The translations under genes and the position numbers were made by a program. From Christiangramia bathymodioli (GTDB taxonomy: Bacteria; Bacteroidota; Bacteroidia; Flavobacteriales; Flavobacteriaceae): a stretch of 64,000 bases of DNA. Below are positions 25,914 to 34,694 of this stretch, piece after piece. The DNA is taken from positions 115,229 to 179,228 of the forward strand of contig SRSL01000002.1 of NCBI GenBank assembly GCA_009735695.1, read 5' to 3'. The notes below the pieces were generated by a model that searched no databases, was not told the origin of the DNA, and saw nothing but the letters and a program-made list of their open reading frames with translations. Each line of letters begins with the position of its first letter. Position 1 is the stretch's first letter.

Positions 25914-27143
25914 TTGGCCTCGCAAACTAAACTCAAAATATTAAACGATCCAATTTACGGTTTTATTACCATTCCAAACGAGCGGATCTTCAGAATAATC
26001 GAGCATCCTTACTTTCAAAGACTGCGTAGAATCTCACAGATGGGCATGTCTTACCTGGTCTATCCCGGTGCTCATCACACCCGTTTCCATCATGCTCTAG
26101 GCTGTGTGCATCTTATGCAGAAAGCTGTGCGGGTTCTTCGGTATAAGGGGGTTAAAATTTCCAAAGATGAAGAGGAAGCCTTGTTGATCGCCATTCTCAT
26201 GCATGATATAGGCCACGGGCCATTTAGCCATGCAATGGAACACAGCCTCGTTGAAGGTCTTGATCATGAGACCATTTCGCTTTTGTTTATGGAGGAAATG
26301 AATGCTGAATTTAACCAAAGTTTAACGCTGGCCATAAAGATCTTCAAAGGGGAATATGACCGAAAGTTTATGAATCAGCTTATTTCCAGTCAGATGGATA
26401 TGGACAGGCTGGATTATTTAAAAAGAGATAGTTTTTATACCGGCGCGGTTGAAGGTAATATCAATAGTGAGCGCCTCACTACCATGCTTAACGTGGTGGA
26501 CGATGAACTGGTGATCGAAGAAAAAGGTATCTATTCGGTTGAGAAATTTCTGATAGGAAGAAGGCTGATGTACTGGCAGGTTTACCTTCATAAGACCAGC
26601 CTGGTGGCAGAACAGTTGTTGATAAGAGTGCTGAAAAGGGCTAAAGAGCTTATAAGTGAAGGCCGTGAACTTCAGGCCAGTGAGCCTTTGATGTATTTTC
26701 TTCGGAATAAGATATCCAAAGAAGACCTGGACACCGAAACCCTTCAGATTTTTTCCCGGCTGGATGATTACGATGTGATTTCTGCAATGAAGGAATGGAT
26801 GTATGCCGAAGATTTTGTGCTTCGGAATCTTTGCGAAATGATCATCAACAGAAATTTGCTGAAGGTAAAAATTAAAAAGAAAAAACCTTCAGCAGAAAAA
26901 CTGGAAAAGCGCTCCAGGGCTCTTCAGAAGAAATATGGAATTTCAGAAACTGAAGCATCTTATTTCGTTTTTGAAGGGGAGATCACCAATCTTGCTTATA
27001 AAAAGGAAAAGGACAATATCAATATCCTGCATAAGAACGGGAAGATTAATGATATCGTTAAGGTATCAGATCAGCTCAATTTGAAGGCCCTTACTCGAAC
27101 CGTGGTGAAATACTATATGTGTTACCCAAAGGTTACAGATTAA
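25914..27143 (+). CDS. HD-domain phosphohydrolase (dNTPase/SAMHD1-like)
   Basis: A 409-residue metal-dependent phosphohydrolase. The HD signature is LMHDIGHGPFSHAMEH (H97, D98, H101), an upstream histidine lies in HTRFHHALGCVHLM, and the last metal aspartate region is SSQMDMDRLDYLKRD. The layout matches YedJ/SAMHD1-like dNTP triphosphohydrolases, though many flavobacterial members lack a tested substrate. The start is a TTG: the upstream in-frame stop is 18 bases away and the next ATG would remove the conserved KILNDPIYGFITIP segment. It stands alone before the lipid A operon, 24 bases upstream of lpxD. Confidence 0.85.
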   Translation: MASQTKLKILNDPIYGFITIPNERIFRIIEHPYFQRLRRISQMGMSYLVYPGAHHTRFHHALGCVHLMQKAVRVLRYKGVKISKDEEEALLIAILMHDIGHGPFSHAMEHSLVEGLDHETISLLFMEEMNAEFNQSLTLAIKIFKGEYDRKFMNQLISSQMDMDRLDYLKRDSFYTGAVEGNINSERLTTMLNVVDDELVIEEKGIYSVEKFLIGRRLMYWQVYLHKTSLVAEQLLIRVLKRAKELISEGRELQASEPLMYFLRNKISKEDLDTETLQIFSRLDDYDVISAMKEWMYAEDFVLRNLCEMIINRNLLKVKIKKKKPSAEKLEKRSRALQKKYGISETEASYFVFEGEITNLAYKKEKDNINILHKNGKINDIVKVSDQLNLKALTRTVVKYYMCYPKVTD

Positions 27144-27167
27144 AGCATTTTTTTTACTTTTGCCAGA

Positions 27168-28193
27168 ATGAAGTTTACAGCAGCGCAAATTGCCGAAATA
27201 TTAAATGGAAGGGTTGAAGGTAACCCCGAGGTTGAAGTTTCTGAACTGGCCAAGATTGAGGAAGGTTCAGAAGGTTCGCTAACATTTTTGAGCAATCCCA
27301 AATATACCTCTTTTCTATATACAACCAATGCGTCTATTACGATTGTAAATGAAGAATTCGAGGTCGATGAGCCTGTAAATACTACCTTAATAAAAGTGAA
27401 AGATGCCTACAAGGCCTTTTCAACTCTTCTGGAATATTACAACCAGATCAAGCTTAACAAATCTGGTATCGAACAACCTAGTTTCATGGCTGATTCGGTT
27501 AGCTGCGGCGACGGACTCTATTTAGGCGCGTTTACCTATATAGGCGAAAATGTGCAGCTAGGTGAAAACGTAAAGATCTATCCTCATTCATATATTGGTG
27601 ATAATGTGAAGTTAGGTGATAATGTTACTGTGTTTGCAGGAGTAAAGATCTATTCTGAAACTCTTATCGGGAATAATTGTACCATTCATAGTGGTGCCAT
27701 TATAGGTGCGGACGGATTCGGATTTAGCCCGGGAGAAACGGGGGAATACAGCAAGGTGCCGCAGATCGGGAATGTGATCATCGAAGATAATGTGGATATC
27801 GGTGCCGGTACTACCATAGATCGTGCTACGCTTGGTTCTACTATCATTAGAAAGGGTGTCAAACTGGATAACCTGATCCAGATCGCTCATAATGTGGAAA
27901 TTGGTGAGCATACCGCAATTGCAGCTCAAACTGGAGTTGCCGGTTCAACCAAAATCGGGAAAAATTGCCTTATAGGTGGTCAGGTTGGAATTGCCGGTCA
28001 TTTAACTATAGGGAACCGGGTGAAGATACAGGCCCAATCGGGAATTGGCAGGGATATCAAGGACGATGAAATGCTGCAGGGATCTCCCGCCATTGGCTAT
28101 AGTGATTATAACAAATCATATATACATTTTAAGAATCTACCTAAGAGTATGAATTTATTACACCAACTGGAAAAAAAGATGAATAATGGCTGA
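27168..28193 (+). CDS. lpxD: UDP-3-O-acylglucosamine N-acyltransferase
   Basis: Third enzyme of lipid A synthesis; it adds a 3-hydroxyacyl chain from acyl-ACP to the 2-amine of UDP-3-O-acylglucosamine. The protein is 341 residues. The N-terminal uridine-binding domain ([26 protein letters not shown]) leads into a left-handed beta-helix of hexapeptide repeats ([13 protein letters not shown] and on). The catalytic histidine lies in [12 protein letters not shown]. It is the first gene of a lipid A operon and overlaps the lpxC-fabZ start by 8 bases, so translation is likely coupled. A second lpxD-like gene lies 2.8 kb downstream. Confidence 0.96.
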   Translation: MKFTAAQIAEILNGRVEGNPEVEVSELAKIEEGSEGSLTFLSNPKYTSFLYTTNASITIVNEEFEVDEPVNTTLIKVKDAYKAFSTLLEYYNQIKLNKSGIEQPSFMADSVSCGDGLYLGAFTYIGENVQLGENVKIYPHSYIGDNVKLGDNVTVFAGVKIYSETLIGNNCTIHSGAIIGADGFGFSPGETGEYSKVPQIGNVIIEDNVDIGAGTTIDRATLGSTIIRKGVKLDNLIQIAHNVEIGEHTAIAAQTGVAGSTKIGKNCLIGGQVGIAGHLTIGNRVKIQAQSGIGRDIKDDEMLQGSPAIGYSDYNKSYIHFKNLPKSMNLLHQLEKKMNNG

Positions 28194-29589
28194 TGATAGA
28201 ATAGCGAAACAAACAACCATCAAGGAAGAAGTTTCCCTTGAAGGTGTTGGCCTCCATACAGGAAAAGAGGTTAAGCTAACTTTTAAACCAGCTCCCGAGA
28301 ATACAGGTTATGTTTTTAGAAGAACCGACCTGGAAGGAGCACCCGAGATCGAAGCCGATGCGAGCTATGTGGTAAATACCAGAAGAGGAACCAACCTGGA
28401 TAAGAATGGGGTTACCATTCAAACTTCTGAACATGTACTGGCTGCCTGCGTGGGACTTGAGATCGATAACCTTTATATCGAGCTGAATGCTTCTGAACCG
28501 CCAATCATGGATGGTTCTTCAAAATTCTTTGTCGAGGCACTTGAAAAGGCCGGGAAAGTGGAGCAGGATGCTAACCGGGAGGAATTCGTGGTCAATGAGA
28601 TCATCTGTTACAGGGATGAAGAGACCGGAAGTGAGATCATCGCCATGCCTGCAGACGAATATCAGGTCACTACAATGGTGGATTTTGGCACTAAAGTCCT
28701 GGGAACCCAGAATGCTTCAATTGAGCATCTTTCTGAATTCAAGACCGAAATTGCCGATTCCCGAACCTTTAGTTTTCTGCATGAAATAGAAACCCTGTTA
28801 GAACATGGCCTTATTAAAGGTGGAGACCTTAATAATGCGATCGTTTATGTAGATAAAGAAATAGGCGAGGAAACGCTTAAAAAATTAAGGGTAGCTTTTA
28901 ACCGGGAGGATATTTCAGTAAAACCGAACGGAATATTGGACAACCTTACCCTGCATCATCCCAATGAAGCGGCCAGGCATAAATTGCTGGACGTGATCGG
29001 AGATCTGGCGCTTGCCGGAACCAGAATTAGAGGTAAGATCATTGCCAATAAACCAGGTCATCATGTAAATACCCAGTTTGCCAAAAAGCTTTCCAAGATC
29101 ATCAAGGCTGAAAAAAGGAATAATGTTCCAAAGATCGATCTTAATCAGCCACCATTGATGGATGTGAACGATATCATGGATACCCTTCCGCATCGTTCTC
29201 CATTCTTACTGGTTGACAAGATCTATGAGTTAACCGATTCACATGTGATTGGGGTAAAGAATGTCACTATGAATGAACCATTCTTCGTAGGTCACTTTCC
29301 TGGAAAGCCAGTTATGCCGGGAGTCCTGCAGGTAGAGGCTATGGCTCAAACGGGAGGAATTCTTGCTTTGAAATCTGTTCCGGATCCTGAAAATTATCTA
29401 ACCTATTTCATGAAGATCGATAATGTTCGATTCAAGCAACAGGTGGTTCCGGGTGATACCTTAATTTTTAAACTTGAACTTTTAGCTCCTATCAGAAGAG
29501 GAATTTGCCAGATGCAGGCCTACGCCTATGCCAATGGTAAACTAGCTACAGAAGCCGTTTTAATGGCTCAAATCGTAAAATCAAAATAA
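28186..29589 (+). CDS. lpxC/fabZ: Bifunctional UDP-3-O-acyl-GlcNAc deacetylase / 3-hydroxyacyl-ACP dehydratase
   Basis: A 467-residue fusion. Residues 1-310 are LpxC, the zinc deacetylase that commits to lipid [17 protein letters not shown] and [18 protein letters not shown] supply the zinc and catalytic histidines. Residues 320-467 are FabZ, which dehydrates 3-hydroxyacyl-ACP: [12 protein letters not shown], then [22 protein letters not shown] with the active histidine and glutamate. The fusion is a known Bacteroidota trait and joins the two enzymes that compete for the 3-hydroxyacyl-ACP pool. No frameshift is visible. It overlaps lpxD upstream and is 5 bases from lpxA. Confidence 0.97.
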   Translation: MADDRIAKQTTIKEEVSLEGVGLHTGKEVKLTFKPAPENTGYVFRRTDLEGAPEIEADASYVVNTRRGTNLDKNGVTIQTSEHVLAACVGLEIDNLYIELNASEPPIMDGSSKFFVEALEKAGKVEQDANREEFVVNEIICYRDEETGSEIIAMPADEYQVTTMVDFGTKVLGTQNASIEHLSEFKTEIADSRTFSFLHEIETLLEHGLIKGGDLNNAIVYVDKEIGEETLKKLRVAFNREDISVKPNGILDNLTLHHPNEAARHKLLDVIGDLALAGTRIRGKIIANKPGHHVNTQFAKKLSKIIKAEKRNNVPKIDLNQPPLMDVNDIMDTLPHRSPFLLVDKIYELTDSHVIGVKNVTMNEPFFVGHFPGKPVMPGVLQVEAMAQTGGILALKSVPDPENYLTYFMKIDNVRFKQQVVPGDTLIFKLELLAPIRRGICQMQAYAYANGKLATEAVLMAQIVKSK

Positions 29590-29594
29590 ATATT

Positions 29595-30380
29595 ATGAAC
29601 CAACCATTAGCATATGTTCATCCAGGAGCCAAGATTGCCAAGAACGTGGTAATCGAACCTTTTGCGACCATACATAATAATGTAGTGATTGGAGAGGGAA
29701 CCTGGATTGGTTCAAATGTTACTATTATGGAAGGTGCCCGCATTGGTAAAAACTGCAGCATTTTTCCAGGTGCGGTTATTTCGGCGGTGCCTCAGGACAA
29801 AAAGTTCAATGACGAGGATACGCTCACAGTGATAGGGGATAATACTACCATCAGGGAATGTGTGACCATTAACCGTGGTACTACCGATAGAATGAAAACG
29901 GTTATCGGTAACAACTGTTGGATTATGGCTTATTGCCACGTGGCACACGATTGTATCGTTGGAGATAACTGTATTTTTTCAAATAACAGTACGCTGGCCG
30001 GACATATCAATGTAGGTGATTATGTGGTCCTGGCAGGAATGGCTGCCATACAGCAATTCTGCAGCATCGGGAAACATGCCTTTGTAACTGGCGGGTCACT
30101 GGTAAGAAAGGATGTTCCTCCTTTTGTAAAGGCAGGTAGGGAACCCTTGAGTTATGTAGGGATCAATTCTATCGGACTTCGAAGAAGAGGTTTCAGCACC
30201 GAAAAAATTCGCGAGATTCAGGATATTTACAGGATCCTGTATCAAAAAAATTACAATAATTCTCAGGCTGTGGCCATAATCGAAGCTGAAATGCAGGCAA
30301 CTGCCGAAAGAGACGAAATATTAGAATTTATTAAAAACTCACAACGAGGTATCATGAAAGGATACTTCAGTTCAAATTAA
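29595..30380 (+). CDS. lpxA: UDP-N-acetylglucosamine acyltransferase
   Basis: First enzyme of lipid A synthesis, transferring a 3-hydroxyacyl chain to the 3-OH of UDP-GlcNAc. It is 261 residues, near the E. coli length of 262. The left-handed beta-helix begins YVHPGAKIAKNVVIEPFATI; the catalytic histidine lies in WIMAYCHVAHDCIVGDNC; the acyl-ruler region is GGSLVRKDVPPFVKAGREPLSY; and the C-terminal helical part follows (INSIGLRRRGFSTEKIREI). It is cytoplasmic and trimeric in known structures. It sits between lpxC-fabZ and efp, each within 11 bases. Confidence 0.97.
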   Translation: MNQPLAYVHPGAKIAKNVVIEPFATIHNNVVIGEGTWIGSNVTIMEGARIGKNCSIFPGAVISAVPQDKKFNDEDTLTVIGDNTTIRECVTINRGTTDRMKTVIGNNCWIMAYCHVAHDCIVGDNCIFSNNSTLAGHINVGDYVVLAGMAAIQQFCSIGKHAFVTGGSLVRKDVPPFVKAGREPLSYVGINSIGLRRRGFSTEKIREIQDIYRILYQKNYNNSQAVAIIEAEMQATAERDEILEFIKNSQRGIMKGYFSSN

Positions 30381-30390
30381 TTAAAATATA

Positions 30391-30957
30391 ATGGCTACAA
30401 CCAGCGATATTAGAAACGGACTTTGCATCCGCTATAATCACGACATCTATAAGATCGTAGAATTCCTTCACGTAAAACCAGGAAAAGGGCCTGCTTTCGT
30501 AAGGACAAAATTAAAAAGCGTTACAACCGGTAAGGTATTGGAAAATACTTTTTCCGCAGGACATAAAATTGAAGATATTCGAGTTGAAACTCATAAATAC
30601 CAGTTCTTATACGAAGATGGAGAGTTCTGGCACTTTATGAATGTGGAGGATTACACCCAGATCAGGCTTACTGAAAATGCCCTGGATATGCCGAAGCTTT
30701 TGAAAGAAGGAGAAGTGGTTACCATCCTGATCAATACAGAAGATAATATGCCTCTTTCAGTTGAAATGCCTGCAAGTGTTATCCTTGAGGTTACTCATAC
30801 CGAGCCCGGTGTAAAAGGAAATACGGCCACCAATGCAACCAAACCTGCTACCGTTGAAACCGGGTTTGAAGTGAATGTTCCGCTTTTCATCAACGAAGGG
30901 GACAAAATCAAGATAGAGACCGAAAAAGGCACTTACAAAGAAAGAATTAAAGAATAA
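30391..30957 (+). CDS. efp: Translation elongation factor P
   Basis: The 188-residue EF-P rescues ribosomes stalled at polyproline stretches. Three beta-barrel domains are visible: a KOW-like N-terminal domain with the functional loop HVKPGKGPAFVRTKL (tip lysine K32), an OB domain with YEDGEFWHFMNVEDYTQI, and a C-terminal OB domain with GFEVNVPLFINEGDKIKIET. The modifying enzymes for K32 are not in the window. Its place inside the lipid A operon is unusual from a functional view but tightly spaced (10 bases on each side). The downstream M56 gene codes long polyproline runs that would need EF-P. Confidence 0.97.
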   Translation: MATTSDIRNGLCIRYNHDIYKIVEFLHVKPGKGPAFVRTKLKSVTTGKVLENTFSAGHKIEDIRVETHKYQFLYEDGEFWHFMNVEDYTQIRLTENALDMPKLLKEGEVVTILINTEDNMPLSVEMPASVILEVTHTEPGVKGNTATNATKPATVETGFEVNVPLFINEGDKIKIETEKGTYKERIKE

Positions 30958-30967
30958 TCAGTTTTAG

Positions 30968-31897
30968 ATGAAATTCCCCAGACGATATTCCTTAAAGGAG
31001 ATTGCACAACTTATCGATTGTGAGTATTTTGGACCAGATGATTTCCCGGTTCAGGGAATGAACGAGATCCACGTGGTGACTCCGGGTGATATCGTTTTTG
31101 TGGATCATCCAAAATATTATGACAAAGCCCTTAATTCTGCCGCAACCATTATTTTGATCAATAGGGAAGTGGAATGTCCGGAAGGCAAGGCTTTGTTGAT
31201 TTCAAATGATCCCTTCCGGGATTTCAATAAGCTTACCAGGCATTTTAAGGCATTTGAACCGGCCACTAAAATGATAGCCGATTCGGCTTCGATTGGAGAG
31301 GGAACTCATATTCAGCCGAATGCTTATATTGGTCATCGCGTTCAGATAGGAAAAAACTGTTTGATTCAAACCGGAGCGCATATTGGAGATGACTCTGTGA
31401 TTGGAGATAATGTGATCATACATAGTGGAGTAGTGCTTGGCGGCGATGCGTTTTATTATAAAAAACGCGAATCTGGATTCGACAAATTGCTGTCCGGAGG
31501 AAGGGTAGTGGTAGAAAATGATGTGGAGATCGGTGCCAATTCTACTATAGATAGGGGAGTTACCGGTGATACTATTATTGGGGAAGGTTCAAAACTGGAT
31601 AACCTTATCCAGATTGGCCATGATACCGTGATAGGCAAAAAATGCCTCATCGCCTCCCAGGTTGGGATTGCAGGCTGTGTGAGAGTAGAAGAAGAGGTTA
31701 CGATTTGGGGGCAGGTTGGTATAAGAAGTGATGTGACCATTGCCAGGGGAACTGTTTTGATGGCTCAGTGTGGAGTTTCTAAAGATACTGAACCAAATAC
31801 CACCTATTGGGGAACACCTTTCGGTGAGGTTCGCACAAAATTAAAAGAATACGCAGCTATAAAAAAACTGCCTGAAATTGTAAAAACGATAAAATAA
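30968..31897 (+). CDS. Second LpxD-like N-acyltransferase
   Basis: A 309-residue left-handed beta-helix acyltransferase related to LpxD. It has an LpxD-type N-terminal domain ([30 protein letters not shown]), hexapeptide repeats ([23 protein letters not shown]), and the catalytic histidine region [14 protein letters not shown]. The C-terminal helix of classical LpxD is replaced by a short tail ([15 protein letters not shown]). It closes the lpxD-lpxC/fabZ-lpxA-efp set. It may acylate a different sugar or use another acyl chain; simple redundancy is also possible. Confidence 0.85.
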   Translation: MKFPRRYSLKEIAQLIDCEYFGPDDFPVQGMNEIHVVTPGDIVFVDHPKYYDKALNSAATIILINREVECPEGKALLISNDPFRDFNKLTRHFKAFEPATKMIADSASIGEGTHIQPNAYIGHRVQIGKNCLIQTGAHIGDDSVIGDNVIIHSGVVLGGDAFYYKKRESGFDKLLSGGRVVVENDVEIGANSTIDRGVTGDTIIGEGSKLDNLIQIGHDTVIGKKCLIASQVGIAGCVRVEEEVTIWGQVGIRSDVTIARGTVLMAQCGVSKDTEPNTTYWGTPFGEVRTKLKEYAAIKKLPEIVKTIK

Positions 31898-31903
31898 GAA
31901 CGT

Positions 31904-32305
31904 ATGGGCTTAAAAGTTAAAGACGTTGTAACCGAATTCTATCAGTCTAATTTTCATCAAGGCGAGGAAGTGCTGAAGGAAACTCTTCATCCTGATGTAG
32001 AACTTGCCTGGTATGGTACCACCGGATTCAGAAAACTTAATTTTAAAGGTATTGCCGATATCAGTAATGAACTCTCCTCTTCTTACGAGTCGCTAAGAGC
32101 CGAGATCGAGAAGGTTATTACTAAAAAAGATGAGGTAGCCATACATTTTACCTACCACGTGAGAACCATTGAGAACCCTGATGAGGAAATGCCGTTGGCT
32201 CATTTTATCGCCATCTGGGAGATTAAGGATGGTAAGCTCTATAAAGGAGTCCAGATAAGCCAGCTAGGGGAAGAAATAGAAGATAGTCCCTGGGAAGCAT
32301 CTTAA
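31904..32305 (+). CDS. SnoaL/NTF2-like fold protein
   Basis: A 133-residue protein with the cone-shaped NTF2-like pattern: an N-terminal helix (VVTEFYQSNFHQGEEVLKETL), HPDVELAWYGTTGFRKLNFKGI, then curved strands (VAIHFTYHVRTIEN, AHFIAIWEIKDGKLYKGVQISQ). Such proteins are small-molecule binding or hydrolase-like; no specific ligand is evident. It starts 6 bases after the second lpxD gene and is followed by a terminator, so it looks like the last gene of the lipid A operon. Confidence 0.78.
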   Translation: MGLKVKDVVTEFYQSNFHQGEEVLKETLHPDVELAWYGTTGFRKLNFKGIADISNELSSSYESLRAEIEKVITKKDEVAIHFTYHVRTIENPDEEMPLAHFIAIWEIKDGKLYKGVQISQLGEEIEDSPWEAS

Positions 32306-32312
32306 TAATTTT

Positions 32313-32338
32313 CAACCCTCCAGCGTGAGGGTTTTTTT
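32313..32338 (+). terminator. Terminator of the lipid A operon
   Basis: The stem AACCCTC / GAGGGTT with a short loop is followed by a run of seven T, directly after the NTF2-like gene. Confidence 0.85.
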
Positions 32339-32350
32339 ATATTTATTTCA

Positions 32351-32393
32351 TTCTATGTTTGTAGAATTGAAAAGTTTTTCTACATTTGTAGAG
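32351..32393 (+). promoter_or_regulatory. BlaI-type promoter/operator: two TACAnnTGTA-like sites over -33 and -7 boxes
   Basis: TTTG (32358-32361), 19 bases, then TACATTTG (32381-32388) form a good Bacteroidota promoter. The -7 box lies in TACATTTGTA (32381-32390), a near-perfect copy of the BlaI/MecI operator core TACAnnTGTA. A related site, TATGTTTGTA (32354-32363), covers the -33 box 27 bases upstream. This predicts autorepression by the BlaI-like product. Confidence 0.65.
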
Positions 32394-32407
32394 TAATTAT
32401 TTGAGGA

Positions 32408-32773
32408 ATGGAACTTTCAAACGCAGAAGAACAATTAATGCAGATCCTTTGGAAAAAGGAGAGGGCATTTATGAAAGACCTGGTTGATGCTTACCCGGAG
32501 CCAAAACCTGCGCTTACCACTGTGGCAACATTGTTGAAGCGTATGCAGGATAAGCATTTTGTGGGTTATACCCAGGTGGGTAGGTCCAGAGAATATTTTC
32601 CAAAGGTGAGCAAAAAGGCCTATTTCGGAAAGCAGTTAAACGGAATGATCAAATCTTTTTTCAATAATTCGGCTTGCCAGTTTGCATCCTATTTTACCAG
32701 CGAGACGAATCTTTCTGATGAGGAACTGAAGGAGCTCAGGAAGTTAATAGACGAAAAGATCAAAAATAAATAA
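32408..32773 (+). CDS. BlaI/MecI/CopY family transcriptional repressor
   Basis: A 121-residue winged-helix repressor. The N-terminal domain (SNAEEQLMQILWKKERAFMKDLVDAYPE, then PALTTVATLLKRMQDKHFVGYTQVGRSREYFP) matches BlaI/MecI; the C-terminal helices serve dimerisation. In known systems an M56 metalloprotease cleaves or triggers loss of this repressor. The next gene, one base further on, is such a protease. BlaI-type half sites overlap its own promoter. In Bacteroidota such pairs are numerous and not confined to beta-lactam resistance. Confidence 0.92.
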   Translation: MELSNAEEQLMQILWKKERAFMKDLVDAYPEPKPALTTVATLLKRMQDKHFVGYTQVGRSREYFPKVSKKAYFGKQLNGMIKSFFNNSACQFASYFTSETNLSDEELKELRKLIDEKIKNK

Positions 32774-32774
32774 G

Positions 32775-34523
32775 ATGTTGATTTACCTTCTAAAATCGGT
32801 TTTGTGTTTATTGCTGCTTTTCAGCTTTTACAGGCTATTGTTAGAAGGCGAAAATTGCCATCGGTTCAAAAGATTCTATTTGCTGGGCGCGGTACTTTTT
32901 TCGGTAATCATTCCGCAGGTAACCTTTACCTATGAAGTGAATGAACCCATATCATCACCTCCAATTACCGGTAATGAAATGATGGCTTCTGCTGCTTTGG
33001 ATTCTGAACCAGGAATTTGGGAATCTTACGGAGCCTATTTCCTATTAACTATTTACTTAATCGGTTTTGCAATTTTTTCCTTCCGCTTTGCGAAAAATCT
33101 GTTTGGTCTTTATGCTGAAGCCAGGTCGAACGAAAGGCTTGAACAATTCCGCTATATTTTTGTTCTCCTGAAGAAAAAACTGGATCCGCACTCCTTTCTG
33201 AATTTTATTTTTCTGAATAAGACCCAATTCGAAGATCAACAGATATCTGAAGCCGTACTGGAGCACGAAAAAGCACATGTAGATCAGAAGCATACACTGG
33301 ACCTGCTATTGATAGAAATCCTTCAGGTTATCTTTTGGTTCAACCCGGTGTTTCATTTTCTGAAAAGATCGGTTAAGCTCAACCATGAATTCCTTGCCGA
33401 TGAGCAGGTGCTACAAGGCAATATCGAAGCTTTAGATTATACCAATATTTTATACAATTATGGCTCGGGAGTAACTCAAAATGCGCTCGCAAGCCCCATC
33501 AGTCATTCATTAATCAAAAAACGAATTATCATGATCACGAATCAATTTTCGCGAAAGCGTTTTGCATTTCGCATGCTGATCCTGCTTCCCCTTCTGGGCG
33601 CGTGTATCTTTCTTTTCAATGAAAAGATCGTAGCTAAAAACATTAACGAGGCCAACCTTATTTTTCAGGAAGAACAGGAGCGCAAGGTCATCAAATTAAA
33701 GGTTGAAGGGGAGACCATCTGGTTAAACGGTGAACAGGTTGGTTTAAATGAATTCACTCAAAGACTGGATCAGATCACTTCCAGCTGGACAAAAGCTGAA
33801 ATGCAAAAGCCCTGGTTCGAGGCCGACTTTCAGAATTCTACCACAACTTTTATTAATAAGCTTAATAAAGAATATCAAAACTCAAAACTGGCGCAGGTGA
33901 GTGAGACCGAATTCATCGTTCCTAATGTACCGTCTTCTGCTGAAGGAGAGTTGCCGCCACCACCTCCGCCACCGGTAAAAGCTAAGGACACCGAGCTTCC
34001 CGCTCCGCCAACACCTCCAAAAAACAAGGAAGCCGATCTTCCGGCGCCACCTCCGCCGCCGGTGAAATCATCAAAAGCTGGTTCGATTCCGCCACCACCG
34101 CCTCCGCCACCAGCTCCTGAAGTTTCAAAAGAAAAGATGGATTCACTTAGAATGGTCGTTCAGCTGCGTAGAGAACGGATGAGGGACGAAATGGATGCTA
34201 AAAGAGCTGAACTTAGAGCCGAGGTGGAAGAAAGGCGAAATATTCAAAGAAATCATATGGAACGGCATCGCGACAGCCTGCGGAATTCAATGGAAGAGGT
34301 GAGGTTGGCTAGAATAGAAGAAGAACGCGCAATGGTGGAGAAGAAAAGTGAACTAAAAAGGACTATTAATGAACTAGAAAAATTGAATATGGAGCAGGAG
34401 AAGAGAGCTGCAAGAATTGTCGAGAGGGAATCTAAGCTGGAAAAGGATAAGGCTCGAATTCAAAAGGAAAGGATTGAAAGGGAAAAGGCTCTTCAAAAGC
34501 AAAGAGATTCGATTCGCAAATAG
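32775..34523 (+). CDS. M56 (BlaR1-like) membrane metalloprotease with polyproline and coiled-coil tail
   Basis: A 582-residue membrane sensor-protease. Helices lie near residues 3-23, 34-52, 86-108 and 263-286. The zinc motif is HEKAH (H164, H168) in VLEHEKAHVDQKHTLD, with the third ligand probably in NHEFLADEQV. Classical BlaR1 ends in a penicillin-binding domain; this one instead has about 300 residues containing three proline runs (PPPPPPP-like, residues about 390-460) and a highly charged predicted coiled coil rich in Arg and Glu. It is coupled to the BlaI-like repressor. The signal sensed is unknown. Confidence 0.88.
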   Translation: MLIYLLKSVLCLLLLFSFYRLLLEGENCHRFKRFYLLGAVLFSVIIPQVTFTYEVNEPISSPPITGNEMMASAALDSEPGIWESYGAYFLLTIYLIGFAIFSFRFAKNLFGLYAEARSNERLEQFRYIFVLLKKKLDPHSFLNFIFLNKTQFEDQQISEAVLEHEKAHVDQKHTLDLLLIEILQVIFWFNPVFHFLKRSVKLNHEFLADEQVLQGNIEALDYTNILYNYGSGVTQNALASPISHSLIKKRIIMITNQFSRKRFAFRMLILLPLLGACIFLFNEKIVAKNINEANLIFQEEQERKVIKLKVEGETIWLNGEQVGLNEFTQRLDQITSSWTKAEMQKPWFEADFQNSTTTFINKLNKEYQNSKLAQVSETEFIVPNVPSSAEGELPPPPPPPVKAKDTELPAPPTPPKNKEADLPAPPPPPVKSSKAGSIPPPPPPPPAPEVSKEKMDSLRMVVQLRRERMRDEMDAKRAELRAEVEERRNIQRNHMERHRDSLRNSMEEVRLARIEEERAMVEKKSELKRTINELEKLNMEQEKRAARIVERESKLEKDKARIQKERIEREKALQKQRDSIRK

Positions 34524-34545
34524 ATAATTTTTCAATCTAAATTTT

Positions 34546-34574
34546 GAAACCAGGCTAAAATGCCTGGTTTTTTA
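34546..34574 (+). terminator. Terminator of the BlaI/M56 operon
   Basis: The stem AAACCAGGC / GCCTGGTTT closes a small loop and is followed by a T-run, shortly after the M56 stop. Confidence 0.8.
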
Positions 34575-34639
34575 TTTCAGAAACCCGCCTGTGTTAGCGG
34601 AATTTTATGAATTATCCGGCTAATAATCGCCAAAAAGCC

Positions 34640-34670
34640 TTTAAGAATTATATTTAAAAACATACTTTTG
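34640..34670 (+). promoter_or_regulatory. Promoter of sucD
   Basis: TTTA (34640-34643), 19 bases, then TACTTTTG (34663-34670), close to the TTTG / TAnnTTTG consensus, about 24 bases before the sucD start. Confidence 0.55.
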
Positions 34671-34694
34671 TAATCCAAATTTCAAAAAACACTT

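Noticed and set aside
27155-27162. TACTTTTG box just before lpxD as a promoter
   Set aside because: It ends five bases before the ATG with no -33 box at the right distance; it could only drive a leaderless mRNA, so I did not list it.
28186-29589. Possible gene fusion by lost stop codon or sequencing error between lpxC and fabZ
   Set aside because: The linker is clean, both domains are complete, and this fusion is a known Bacteroidota trait.
32408-34523. BlaI/BlaR1 pair as a beta-lactam resistance cassette
   Set aside because: There is no beta-lactamase or penicillin-binding sensor domain; the M56 tail is polyproline and coiled coil.
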